Positions 45,931 to 57,344 of a DNA stretch of 64,000 nucleotides are shown one piece after another (positions within the stretch are counted from its first letter, which is position 1; each line of letters opens with the position of its first letter). A program made the position numbers and the translations under genes. This DNA comes from Bactericera cockerelli (lineage: Eukaryota > Arthropoda > Insecta > Hemiptera > Triozidae): NCBI GenBank assembly GCA_024516035.1, contig CM044959.1, positions 11,818,765 through 11,882,764 of the forward strand. Reading direction: 5' to 3'. A model generated the notes under the pieces. It ran no database searches. It saw only the letters and a list, made by a program, of their open reading frames with translations, and was not told the origin of the DNA.

Positions 45931-48590
45931 ATAACCAGTACTACAGGTCTTCTTTCTATTTGACAAACAGCTGTCGCCCGCTTGCGGGCCGAGCAGGGCC
46001 CCGTGAAAGCAAAAATCCTTTTTTTCGCCAATGGCAGGTGTTGTAGTGGGAATTTCGAAAAAATCCCGTCTTATTGCACATACTAGACTAAAGACCAAAG
46101 CTACCTACCAAATTTCAGCTTCCTAGGACTTACGGTTTGGGCTGTAGAGCGATGATCATCAGTGGTCAGTGGTCAGTGAGTTGTCTTGACATTTATATAT
46201 TAAGATAATAATTGTCTCCCAGACACAAACGATATTTCATAGAATACATATACAGTAAATTAATTTTCATTATGTAAATGTAAAGCAATTCTTCACAGCA
46301 TATGGAATATACCAGGTAGGTGGTGAGTAATGGGATGAGATTTTATGAATAAATAAAAAAAGAAACAAATTAGATGATAAAATAACAGACGCTAGCCGGC
46401 GAACTCAACCAGATGACACAACAAATCAATCCTCGTGCTGTAAATAAAATGACATCTAATAAGAAGTTATCAATATTAGTATTATCTACATATTGTGATA
46501 TACTTAGCTGGGTGGAAGAGAATGCGTCATTAAATTTGTTTAATGGAGTATCAATCCGAGATGCCATCTTGTTAATCATTGTCTTGTTCAAACATTGTGA
46601 GAGATTCCACTTTTGTATTCCCTAGGCTGCTGGCAGATAGCTTCACTGAATTGAGATTTTGAAGTAAATGTTGTTATAACAATATTAATTTCGATGATAT
46701 ATTAAAATTAAAAAAAAAAAACAAAGTTAAACAATACATGCAGATAGAACTGTGTCTCAAAATGGACAGGTAAGCCAACTATTATAAATATGCTCGTTGT
46801 ACCATCTTTATTTTGCTAAACATTTAAACATTTTTAATATGTATATAGGTTTTTTAATTATATTTTCAATTTACTTTGGAAATAAGTAAACATAGTAAAA
46901 AATGATAAATCAATGTTATTGTGTACTCGTTCATCACACTACAGTGACCTCTTGTGAGTTTTCAATCATGCGGAAGGTATGTTAACATATCCATGGGACT
47001 GAAGGAAATTGAGTCGTATTGTTTGCCAGCCTTTTAACTTTACATTATACCACCACCAACCCAGTTTCTGTCTGAGAACAAATCAAACCAAACAAATCAA
47101 AGGCTTGCAAACATGAGTTGGTTTTGTTAAAACCCGTTTTATTTACATGTTTTTTGTATATCAGTTTACAGATGACTTTGTGTGTATCTTCCATATATGT
47201 GCTAGAAATGAACATTAAACAGTTTTTGTCACTCATTCTTCCATTTCAATGGAATTTCTCTTCATCGTCATTCTCTACATCCTCTTTTTCAGCTTTTCCT
47301 CCTCTTGCTTCTTCTCCTTTACTCTTTTTCTTCCTCCCTTTCTAGTTTTTTCCTTTACTTCTCACTCTCCATCGACCTTCTCCTCCCTCTTCTTTGCCCC
47401 ATGAGCAATAGTTCACTGTCACTCCTTCCTCCAATATGCAGTTAAATTCCCCCTGTTGTCCATGTCCCTGTTAAAAGCACTCACAAAGGCTTCATTTGCA
47501 ATGTTAAAGCCAAATGATAAGGTAATGGCGGGGTATGCATGTTATATTATGATTAAGATTCAGAGCCCACCACAGTTAAAACAAAACCTCAATTGTGTAT
47601 TTGTGTTCCATTCTGACCATCAGTACCCCCCCTATCATGGAGGTTGGAATCAGTGAAATGATATTCTCCCATTCCAATGCATTGTTCTTGCCTTCACAGT
47701 CTTCGTTTCATGTTCATTGTTTCCTGCGTCATTACATGCTCGGTATTGTCTTTCATTTTCAATAATTGTACTGTGTGTGTTCACATCATGTTTTAGTATT
47801 GTCTTTCAATTTTCAATTATTGTACTGAGTGTTTTTGACATCAGTATTGTTCTCAATTTCCAATAAATGTACTCTGTAATATTATTTTATAATTATCTTC
47901 ATTATCTGGTTTATCATATTGTTTTTACAGTAATTAGACTGTTTTGACGTTCTTAGTTTTCTTGAATGTGATTGGTTTTGTCTTTTGAACATATTTTGGC
48001 ATCTATTAATCAGATATAGTAATAAGACAACAACATTTTCACTAGAATACACTAGAATAGAACTAATTCTACGAGTTTCCTTTTCCAATTTGAATAAAGT
48101 TGGCATGTTTTCTGAAGATCCTCCTCCAAGGTACATTTCGAAAACATGAAGAATGACAATAACGAAAGTTCTTTTTACTCTGCGTTAATCCTTGAAAGCA
48201 AAGATTTTTTCCCTTTCATTTCGTTCTGAGCAGATTTTGTTTACATATTTATTTATTGAAAAAAACACAGCTATTGTTTATTAGGAAAATAAAGTTTATA
48301 AGCCTATGCTTTCGAATCTTTACTGTCCCATTTTATTATTGCTCTCCAGGACTTTGTTTCAAAACATCTAATTGATTTTGAAATACTTTTGTTGGTTGAA
48401 TCACTCTTAGATCAATATCAATTAGATTTTTCAATTTTTATTTGTTTTATTATAATAATAATTTGTTTATTATAATATAAGTATTTAACTACCAAAATGG
48501 CACCATTTGACAGAAATAATACTGAGAACTCAGATTTTTATTTGTTTTTGTACACTATCACATCTATTGCAGGTTGTATATATGGTCCAT
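45931..48590. other. Intronic stretch with minor repeats
   Basis: No exon recognised. A GC-richer block at about 45960-46190 (CGCCCGCTTGCGGGCCGAGC; GGTCAGTGGTCAGTGAG) may be a repeat end. At 47740-47885 a segment of about 50-60 bp (GTATTGTCTTTCAATTTTCA, ATTGTACTG) is repeated about three times. CT-rich sequence occurs at 47240-47440. Confidence 0.5.
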
Positions 48591-48596
48591 GCCACT

Positions 48597-48800
48597 AACT
48601 TGTGGTAGAGATAACCAAGAATGCGGCTGCATTGCCGCGTTGAATCGCTAAGGATAATCTCTTGCAGCAAGAATTCTTTGGCACTTTGAGTGCCAGTGGC
48701 ACGATCAAATTATCTCCGTTCCACAAATTGTGATTTCTTAAAAGTATAATATACTTAGTTTTATATAGTATATTATACTTTAAGAAATCACAATATGTGG
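48597..48800. repeat. Foldback region with a strong AT hairpin
   Basis: 48721-48754 (starts CCACAAATTGTGATTTCTTA) pairs with 48768-48800 (ends GAAATCACAATATGTGG) around a 13-base loop, with few mismatches. To the left, ACTTGTGGTAGAGATAA (48597) pairs loosely with TTATCTCCGTTCCACAAA (about 48711-48728), and GCGGCTGCATTGCCGC forms a small stem. It is probably a degraded foldback transposon; boundaries unresolved. Confidence 0.5.
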
Positions 48801-50870
48801 AGTAAGAGCGTTAATCAATATGTAGATGTGATTTTTATATCACTTCCGTTATACTTATAAAAAAAGAAATTTCCTTTCCAAAAATTTAATATTCTAAATA
48901 TATTATGAATACCTAGTTGAGAATGGTGTTTTGGGTTAGTTCTTGACTTCTCAATTCCAAGAAAAAGAAGAATTTTCTTTGAAACAATTATTTTTATTTG
49001 TGCCAAAGAAAGAAAAAAGAAGAAAGTTTTCCAGTTTGCCCATAAGAAGATGAAATATATTCGTATTTTTCTATATTACATTAGCTATGGTTCCTCCCTA
49101 TATCATACATTAAGGATTTATGCTTATTCAGCCTATAATGTTTCGTTTCTCATGTTTCAATGTTTTAAAATGTGGAACGAAACCGTTTCCGTGATTTCTT
49201 TCTCAAGACGTTTCCTCTCAAAAGTTAAAATACCATAAAACTCATGGTGTTGAATGCAACGTGTTGAAGTTTTAAACATTTGAATTTTGAAAGGTAACTT
49301 CTTTCAAAACAGGACTTCCACTCCGAAATTTCATACTGTAAATAATTTACAATCTATGTAAAGTAAAGTATCCAGTTTCCAATTATTTTTTAATTTTCCA
49401 TTTTGGTATAAAATATATATTCAAGCAGGTAAAAACATGTCTTCAAACTCACTACCGAGAGGAAACGTGCCTCTGAAATTGTATTTTAAATTGGACAGTG
49501 GAGATGGATGTAACCATAGAAGTTGACATGCACCACTATAATCTAATAAAATATAGAATGATACATAGAAAGATATCGGACACAATGGTCAAATGTATGA
49601 ATTAAGTCCAAAATAGTGTGCATGTCCAATTATTGATATCTTTTCAATTCATGGGTACTTAACACTTCCTATTATTATGAGTTTTCTGGAAAATACCTGG
49701 TATTGATTGAAAGAATAAATATAATAAAGCATGGTCAATGTACACTCGAACCATTACTTAGTCCAGCATATCCTTTGTAAGCTCGGCAAATGCACGTTAG
49801 TCGTTTAAAGCCCACAAGAAATAAAGATTGTATTACTACAAACTCTACTTGCAACATAGGTATCAAGAAAAGATATAAAAACCCCTACAAATTATTATAG
49901 TTTTTATTGTGTGTAGACGCCGACCATAAATGATCTCTAAAACGTTGTGCAAATTGAATGTCCGAATGCAATAAATATTAGTCCTAATTAATTCCAGAAA
50001 ATTATAACATGTTGTTTTACATGTTCATAAAATGTTCTGTAGTAATGTTTAATCTGTTTTGTTGTGTCTTGTAACCTACAACATGTTCCTCAAGTTGTGT
50101 TCTCACAATGGTAAAAGGAACAAATTAATTTGTATTTCCATGTTGCCTTAAAAGGTACAACAACTGAAGTATTGGACTTTCGCTTTAGCTCTTTTTGTAT
50201 TTAATAAAATGGAACTCTTGTTTTGAGTAAACTAAAAGAGATGAAAATATTTTTCCCCAAATTTAATTCTGACATTCCTAAGACTTCAATTAAGGGTGAT
50301 CTCAACAGGAATTCCTACCTTGGCATGAAGATGGAGAAGACCTAGTTCCCTTTAAGTCTAATTCTTCCTCTGTGAACCGATCTGTGCCTTATTGTTCTGT
50401 ACTTTTGTCGCTGAAATAGAGAAGGGAAAAATAGTTGAGTTTCATATTTACGAAAACAAGATCTTATCAAGAGAAAACAAAGTACTTAATTAACGATTAT
50501 AGCAAAAAATGAATACTGTTGTCTGAAGATTCGAAAAGATAAATTGAATTCATCTAAAAAAAAAAATTCTATTAATATTTCGGATGTTTCACTGCTTAGG
50601 AAACACCCTCCAGTTCACTTCACACTTAGAAACCATGTCACACTCAGTGTAAACGATTCATGTATTCTCTCTAGTCTTTCTTTCTGGGAACGGAATGTAC
50701 TCTCTCTTCCTGGTAAGTTTCTTACTTCCGAGCTTCCCCGCCAAGTCAAAAAGTAGGAAGAGCGTACCAAGATTATGGATATGTACATGGAACTGTTGTA
50801 TTTTTCATCCCATGATACAATCTAATTTGAGCACTGAGCTACCTGGACTTCACAAAAAAAAATAAATAAT
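48801..50870. other. Intronic stretch, nothing recognised
   Basis: AT-rich DDR intron 1 sequence without exon, RNA gene or clear repeat. Confidence 0.5.
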
Positions 50871-51003
50871 ACCGACCTCAGTAACTCATCGATAAGACGG
50901 CGGACTTGTAACCAGGAGTTCGTTGGTTCAAGTCCCAAGTTCAGCAAAGAATTATTAAATCGAGTTTGAGTAGTTGTGACATCACGAAAGTGTTAAAACA
51001 AAA
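50871..51003 (+). repeat. SINE-A copy just upstream of DDR exon 2
   Basis: ACCGACCTCAGTAACTCATC, GACGGCGGACTTGTAACC and GTTGGTTCAAGTCCC (good B box), then CGAGTTTGAGTAGTTGTGAC and ATCACGAAAGTG. It ends about 62 bases before the exon 2 acceptor, so the exon's branch-point region lies in or directly beside the SINE tail. Confidence 0.7.
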
Positions 51004-51065
51004 TATAATTTTGAGTATTAAACAACAACACAGCAATGACTATCTTGTTCTTTTTTTTAATCCAG

Positions 51066-51172
51066 CGCAATGTGATCGCTCCTCTGTGGATGGAAATGGA
51101 GCCATCCAAAGAATGAAGACATCACCGCCAGTTTCGACATTCGTAAGCGGAAATGTGGACCTGCAACATGAC
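51066..51172 (+). CDS. Discoidin domain receptor, exon 2 (start of discoidin domain), frame disturbed
   Basis: Bounded by a strong acceptor (TTTTTTTTAATCCAG) and donor GTAAGT at 51173. DDR-like pieces appear in three frames: Cys (TGT) after the junction, APL (GCT CCT CTG), GNGAIQ, NEDITAS, STFVSGN and GP/QH. This is the expected order of the discoidin N-terminus (Cys, PLGM, a GxI/xDExITAS stretch, then the segment before RTDYYGGAWCP). The length of 107 gives phase 0 at the 3' end, but exon 3 needs two leftover bases. Alignment by eye suggests several compensating single-base indels, some in A- and T-runs. Either assembly indels or a damaged exon. Confidence 0.7.
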
Positions 51173-52908
51173 GTAAGTTATCGAACCCTTTCCTGGTTGT
51201 TGAATACTTTTTTTGATCAAGAGATTTGATGTGCCGTATGTATTTTTGACGTAAAAATACTGCATTACTCAGTATGCCTCCAGGAAATTGGATTATATAA
51301 TACAAAATAAAAGGTATTTAGATACAGAACCATTGTAATTAGGTAAAAGCATCCCAACACAGGATTCACTAATATATGGTGAAACTCATATGGGAGAATA
51401 ACACTAATTATTGTTCAAGTTAAGGCAAACCACTATCCAAAAAATTAACAATAATTTAATAACAACTTCTTGAATTAAAATTAATAAACAAAGAAATGTG
51501 TTAATTTTATTAAACAAGGACTATAACTGTAACAAAATTATGTCCTGGGCAAGATTCAAAATATGATGTACCTGTGTACGTCTTTTCATGCTTGCTGAGT
51601 TATAAATTTTTCATTTTTTGTGTCAACACAACAAGAATATTACTCTTTTGCCAGATGGAACAGCAAAAATTATCTATAACAAGGAGAGCATTTTTAAAAA
51701 TGTCATCACTAACTGTATACTGGGGAAACTGACTACAAGATTACAAGGATAATGTGGTTTAGATAACAGCATTACACCAGCTGCACTTTGGTGCAGGACT
51801 TTTTAGTTATGCAGGAAATTCTAATAGAAAGAAGACATTAAGGGATCATCTGCCCTCGTCCTTCCCTTGCATTCTCAATTCCTATCCTCCTTGTCCTTGC
51901 ATTATTCTATATTCATCTTCTTCCCTTGTTGAAATATCTCAGAAAGTGGCAGTAGCTGGAGGGATTTGCATTGCACATAACATGACATAACCCGGGAAGA
52001 AGACTTCCAATGAAGTAAAACAAAAAGAACATGAGCGGGGGGAAAAATTCCATAAAACATGGGATTATTAGATTTTGTTGTGGATATTTCTGAACCCATA
52101 ATGGGAAAATAAAAAAGGAAGAGTGTCATCCCTCGGGATATTCGTCTTTCAAAATTATTTTTGAAGACTTCTATGTTTTTAAACCCGGTTTTTTCTTTGA
52201 GGGAATAAGAGTTGATCCTTGTGGTAATCTTTTCCATCAAGGCTTTCTCCCCCTTTTCTTTTATGATGGCATAAATTTGTGGATTTTCTTGTCCAAGTTC
52301 GTTGACACTCAGATAGGGATTGTAATCATGCGAGTATGTTTACCTGTGTTGTATTCCCAATTTTCTTCTAATCCATACAGTCAGCCTGATGGTTACACTG
52401 GCGTGAGATTTCTTGGGAAAGGGTGACCAGAATGACACTTTTATCTTTTGCCAATATCCAACTTTCAGAAAACTCCTTTGAAACAATCTGAAACTAATTT
52501 ACGTTAGGCATATTTTGAGATTCTCAGATAATAAAGAACCCACATGATCAAATGTTGAGATTTCAGAAAATTACACATTTTTGGTATTACCACTTTTAGT
52601 TTACATACCACTTTTTCTGTGAAGTTTTTGGGTACAAGCATTGTTAGCAAGAAGCTCGCAAACTCTAATAGCATCTAGATTTTTGATGTCTCAATATTTA
52701 AAAATTTTGGTCATTTGATTTCAAAGGTCAGACAGTAAAATTTTAAAAAAAAGTTTAAAACTCCCTTAAAAACCCTAACAATTTCACTTATAATTTATTT
52801 TTTTTGACCTTTTAAAACAAAGTTGAAAAAACCAACCCGGGAAATTCCTACTCCGTTTTAAAAAGAAAAAATTACATTTTGAAGTAGGCAAAAGAGGACG
52901 TGTTTTAT

Positions 52909-52949
<41 letters not shown>

Positions 52950-53883
52950 GTGAGTGAGTGAGTGGGAAAGAGAGAGACAGAGAGAAATAGAGAGAGAGGA
53001 CAGAGGACAAAAAATGAAAGTATTAGGACTATTCGGAGGAGAAGGAAAAAGATGAGAAAAAACTTAAGAAGATAAAAGAAGGAGAGAAAAAAATGTCTGA
53101 TAGAAAATCAGTTTTCTAGAAAGTATATTAGAAGAGATAGAATAAAATGACGAGAAAAGGAAAACAATTTTTGACAGATAAAATAGAAACAGAGCGGTGG
53201 AAACACATCAAGTTGACGGAAATTGGATTTATTTGCGCCGTGATTGTCACACGAAACTGTTACATCTTCCAGCCCGATATTGGAAATAAAATAAAAGTAA
53301 TGGATGAGAGAGAGAAAGATAGGGAGAGAAATATTGAAAAAAGAAGGGAGGAAGAAAGATAGATAGGGATGAAGCGGAAGAGCGAGAGAGGTTGAAAGAA
53401 AGGGAGGGTGAGAAATAGAGAAAGAAACAGTGGGAGAGAAAGGAACAAGAGAGATGAGAGAGAGAAAGGAAGAGGGAGAGAAATATGGAAAAATTAAGGG
53501 AGGGAGAGAGATAGATAAGGAAGAGAGAGAAAAAAGGGAGGGAGAGAAATAGATAAAGAAACAGTGGGACAGATAGAGAGGGAGAGAAATAGAGGGAAAA
53601 TGAGAGATTGCCATATAGAGGGAGAGAGATAAAGAAAAAAAGAGACAGAGAGATAGAGAAAGGGGCTTTAACGTCGCTTTCAACTGCATGGTCATATGGC
53701 TGTATTAATGTTTAATTTGCACAATGTTTTTTTTTTTTTTTAATAAAGATTTTGAAAAAAATCAATGTTTTCAATGAAGAAACAATCATTCCCACAGCAT
53801 AATATTTTCACACTATTTTCCTTAAATGTCCTCTAAGGGGCCTACTCCTCTAACGAACGACCTGTCTTATCTGTGTGTTTCAG
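51173..53883 (+). other. DDR intron 2 (2.7 kb)
   Basis: Donor GTAAGT; acceptor CTTATCTGTGTGTTTCAG. It contains a purine tract at 52911-53665 and a poly-T of 15 near 53727-53741. No other feature recognised. Confidence 0.7.
52911..53665. repeat. Purine-rich (AG)n tract
   Basis: Starts with about 35 bases of pure (GA)n, then (GTGA)n (GAGTGAGTGAGTGAGTGAGT), then GGGAGAGAAA blocks to 53665, interrupted by an unbiased 53110-53300 segment. The 195-codon minus-strand open frame (Ser/Leu/Pro/Phe) is a composition artefact. Confidence 0.8.
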
Positions 53884-54115
53884 GGTCCGCACAGATTACT
53901 ACGGTGGGGCCTGGTGTCCGAAAAACCAAATCACCACTGAGCCCCGGGAGTGGATAGAGATTGACCTGCACACTGTACACGTCATCACGGCCAGTGGGGT
54001 GCAGGGCCGCTTCGGGAATGGACAAGGGGCCGAGTTCACAGAGGCCTACCTGATTGATTACTGGCGCCCCAAGCTGGGCAAGTGGGTCCGCTACAAGGAC
54101 TTCAAAGGAAATGAG
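53884..54115 (+). CDS. Discoidin domain receptor, exon 3 (discoidin / F5-8 type C core)
   Basis: One base completes the previous codon, then 77 codons: VRTDYYGGAWCPKNQ, EPREWIEIDLHTVHVITASG, VQGRFGNGQGAEFTEAYLID, YWRPKLGKWVRYKDFKGNE. It ends in phase 0 at AATGAG/GTAAGA. GAWCP, the WIEIDL strand, HVITASGVQGR and the Y-x-IDYW/W-x-RYKD strands are signature DDR discoidin elements that form the collagen-binding fold. The domain's last part (VLxGN ... CMRVELYGC region) must be in the next exon, which I do not find before 64000. GC content is clearly above the flanks, as expected of a conserved exon. Confidence 0.93.
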
Positions 54116-54490
54116 GTAAGATTTATTATATATATATATATTATAAAATTATTAATATAAACCCTAAAAAGAATACCTACATAATTTGATTTTTTTTTTA
54201 CTTTCCTTACAAAAAAAATGCGGAAAAGAACCTTGGTGTTTGCTGACAGAGGTAATCAAGGATTTTTGATCGAAAATAATTTTATTGCTATATTGCATTT
54301 AAATTTCCAGAGATACATAAAAATGGCTCCCCAAGAAAATTGCACTTGACGCAAAACAAAAGTCTATTTTCGATCCTTATTGTTTAATAAGAATAAATTA
54401 TCGAGACTCACTGGCACATTTCTTGACGCTTTGACTTGAAATATAGTTCTTTTCCTGTTCATGGTCAAAAAAAAATATCATCTCCATCAT

Positions 54491-54640
54491 AGGGTGGCAT
54501 CATCGTGAACGATGGTAGCCAAACAGTGGAGGAATGACTCAGCACTTCTACCACTGTCTTTACAAGGAGGCTAATTATTGACAAGGGCCCCAAAACCAAG
54601 CCAATGCCGGTCTACTCCCTGTTTATAGTCCCCCAGCCAG
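54491..54640 (+). repeat. Dispersed repeat R, copy 2 (left part)
   Basis: Inverted relative to 30044-30215: TAGGGTGGCATCATCGTGAA, CGATGGTAGCC, TGACTCAGCACTTCTACC, CTTTACAAGGAGGCTAATTA and CTCCCTGTTTATAGTCCCCC. It is interrupted at CCAGCCAG by the 1261-bp transposon and resumes at 55902. Confidence 0.7.
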
Positions 54641-54724
54641 CATGCGCGGATATAGGGGGGGGCACGGGGGGCACGTGCCCCCCCAGATTTTTTCGGTAAG
54701 CGGTGTTTTTGAAATTTCATTATA

Positions 54725-55222
54725 CCTAACCCCGTATAAAAAATGAGTTAGGGGGGCACGGGCCCAAGTAGTTCTCAATACTAAGACTAATCCCGTAAAA
54801 AAAAGATCTCAATAAGTTAGGGGGCACGGGACCCAAAATAATTCCCAATTCTAAAACTAATCCCGTAAAAAAAAATCTCAATAAGTTAGGGGGGCACGGG
54901 GCCCAAAATAATTCCCAATTCTAAGACTAATCCCGTAAAAAAAGATCTCAATAAGCTAGGGGGGCACGTGACCCAAAATAATTCCCAATTCTAAAACTAA
55001 TCCCGTTAAAAAGAAGATCTCAATAAGTTACGGGGCACGGGACTCAAAATAATTCCCAATTCTAAGACTAATCCCGTTAAAAAAAAAGATCTCAATAAGT
55101 TAGGGAGGCACGGGACCCAAAATAATTCCCAATTCTAAGACTAATCCCGTAAAAAAAAGATCTCAATAAGCTAGCGGGGCACGGGACCCAAAATAATTCC
55201 CAATTCTAAGACCAATAAGAAA
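54725..55222. repeat. Minisatellite of about 68 bp x 7 inside the transposon
   Basis: Repeated unit: TTAGGGGGCACGGGACCC, AAAATAATTCCCAATTCTAA, GACTAATCCCGTAAAAAAA, GATCTCAATAAG. Units differ mainly in A-run and G-run length. A second set of units of about 190 bp follows at 55300-55740 (CATTTGA-ATAT-GAT, AAATTCTGATGAGCC, AAATGGATGGG; about 2.5 copies). Confidence 0.85.
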
Positions 55223-55771
55223 TAACTAAATAATAAAGTTGTCAAATCCACACAGATTGTCCGAGAAACCTGAAATTTTACCTATAGGTCCATTTGGATC
55301 AGGGAATATATCTCTAACCTCTAGGGTTCAGCTACACGAGGTAAGGACAAAAAATGGATGGGGGACACAAAAAAATCACATTTTTCGACCGAAATTAAAT
55401 TTTTTTCTCAAAATTTATCGTGACAGCGCCACGGCGGCGGCGTATCAACTCAAAAAGAGAAAGTTTTAAGCAAAAGTTCAAGTTTTCATTTGAGATATCA
55501 ATCACGAAATTCTGATGAGCCCTTTTTGAGCTACGTTGAGTAAGGACATAAAATGGATGGGTAAACAAAAAGTATTTACGTTTTTTGACCTGAATGACAT
55601 TTTTCTCAAATTTGTCCTGACGACCTATCAACTCAAAGCGAGAATGTTTTTGCAAGGGTTGGAGTCTTCATTTGACATATTGATCGCGAAATTCTGATGA
55701 GCCATTCTTGAGCTCCAGTAAGGACAAGAAATGGATGGGTGACACGAAAAATATTGACATTTGTGTTTGTG

Positions 55772-55772
<1 letters not shown>

Positions 55773-55805
<33 letters not shown>
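55773..55805. repeat. (GT)n microsatellite
   Basis: Uninterrupted GT dinucleotides of about 32 bases inside the 1261-bp transposon, near its right end. Confidence 0.85.
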
Positions 55806-55812
<7 letters not shown>

Positions 55813-55901
55813 TGCGTGCGATTGGCTTGCGAAGCGGCTTGCTAGTTAGGTATATTGTGCGATTGTGCCCCCCCAGTACAAGAGGGCTATATCCGCGCAT
55901 G

Positions 55902-55988
55902 CCAGCCAGACTGCTGGTCTACTCCCTGTTTATAGTCACCCAGCCAGACTGCTGGTCTACTACCTGTTTATAGTCCCCCAGCCAGACT
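55902..55988 (+). repeat. Dispersed repeat R, copy 2 (right part) with tandem ends
   Basis: Continuation of 54491-54640 after the insertion. The segment CAGCCAGACTGCTGGTCTAC plus CTGTTTATAGTC occurs twice, so the R element ends in a short array of about 35 bp; copy 1 at 30044 has one unit. Confidence 0.65.
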
Positions 55989-56413
55989 TTATAATAATAC
56001 CAAGATTATTTTGCAAAAATATTGTAAATGATACATATCAGTAAACATAATTATATATGGGGGAATATATTTTTTTTTGATACAATATTTATTTCCATAC
56101 ACACTGTTCCTTCATCCTGCTGGAAAAACAAGAACTCCACTGGAGTTGCTCCAGCCAATGTCAGAGTTTGCTTTAGTCAAAGTAGGATTACTTCGACGCT
56201 TCTTAGAGATAAATTTAGATAAAAAATTCTTTTCAGTGTCAGAATTTAAAAAGAGTAACAATTTTTAATTGTAGGTGTCAGATGGTGTTTTATGTGATTT
56301 AATTAAACGCGATATCTCGGCATAAATAAGCATTAACGTGTCCTCTTACTCTGGAGTTGTGTCATAATTATATTATTTATTTCTGTTGCATTTCCTTTGC
56401 TTTCATCTTTAAG

Positions 56414-56570
56414 AGGAGAGGAGGAAATAGGGAGGGAGGTAGAGGTAGAGAGAGGGAGAGAGAGGAAGGGAGAGAGAGGAAGGGAGAGAGAGGAAGGGAG
56501 AGAGAGAGGGAGAGAGAGAGAGAGAGGGAGAGAGAAAGGGAGGGAGAGAGAGGAAGAGGAGGAAGAAGAG
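56414..56570. repeat. (AG)n purine tract
   Basis: GAGGGAGAGAGAGGAAGG-type repeats of roughly 150 bases, with a GGAAGGGAGAGAGA subunit repeated about three times. Open frames on both strands are composition artefacts. Confidence 0.8.
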
Positions 56571-57344
56571 ACACATCAGTTGGACAAACATGATAAAAAA
56601 GTATAGAAGAGAGTGCCGTTTTTACTTTTGAAATATTAATAATTTATGATTTGCATTAAAAAAAATTAAAATGTGAATGTTTATTCAGCGAGTCAGTGCA
56701 CATAAATATGTTTAAAATAAGAAACTGTGTCCATTGAAAGGTAGATGTTCTAAAACTTTATTAAGTCGGATATGAAGCTGAGAGACAATTTATACTGCCA
56801 ATTTTGAAAGACAATATAGTTTCCTTTTAACGTATATTTTTAACTAATTCGGATATGAAGACGAGAGGAAATTCATAGTGCCAATTTTAAAAGACGATAT
56901 AGTTTTCTTTTAACGTATATATTTATCCTTTGTTTTTCAATTAGAAATTGAATTAAAGCAAATGTAAATGAGTTTTTTTTATATATACAAAAACTTTAAA
57001 AATGACACCATTCATTCCTAGAGATTATGCACTTTCCAATTATACAAAATTATCCGGTTTCGAACGCAGGACCTCTGGACTACAAGTCAAATGCAGACCA
57101 ATAATTTTATTATCTTCCAATGGTAGAACCTGTAGTTCTGCTTATTAAAATAAGCATTCTTGCACCAATCATTTATTTAATTCTAAAAATAGAAAACTTG
57201 ATTCAGGGCATAGATAGTAATTATTTTATTTTCTTTCGTTACACAAACGTTTATTTTCATTGTAAATTATTTTATTTATACTCTAGTAATGGTAGAACTT
57301 TATAAACGGCAAATAATGACAAATAGTTACATTGTCATCTCCCT

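Larger units (their letters stand above)
30527..51065 (+). other. DDR intron 1 (20.5 kb), repeat-filled
   Basis: Donor GTAAGT at 30527; acceptor TTCTTTTTTTTAATCCAG ends at 51065. No other DDR exon is seen inside. Contents are MITEs at 31243, 38446 and 38903, a filled/empty transposon pair at 44231-45930, SINE-A at 50871, microsatellites, and unstructured AT-rich sequence at about 31.7-37.1, 39.5-44.2, 45.9-48.6 and 48.8-50.8 kb where I recognise nothing further. Confidence 0.7.
54633..55909. mobile_element. 1261-bp DNA transposon with 8-bp duplication (hAT/P-type)
   Basis: The element is 54641-55901, flanked by the exact 8-bp duplication CCAGCCAG at 54633-54640 and 55902-55909. Perfect 15-bp terminal inverted repeats CATGCGCGGATATAG are followed inward by G-rich sequence (GGCACGTGCCCCCCC on the left, GTGCCCCCCC near the right end). 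There is no transposase; the interior is two tandem arrays plus a (GT)n run. An 8-bp duplication fits hAT or P superfamilies; the CA start suits both. The insertion splits a repeat R copy. Confidence 0.88.

Noticed and set aside
53108..53695. 195-codon minus-strand frame resembling a membrane protein
   Set aside because: Composition of a purine tract on +; Leu/Ser/Phe/Pro runs mimic membrane segments.
55505..55720. TTCTGATGAGCC motifs inside the 1261-bp transposon
   Set aside because: They belong to the repeat unit of about 190 bp and lack GAAA and the cleavage triplet.
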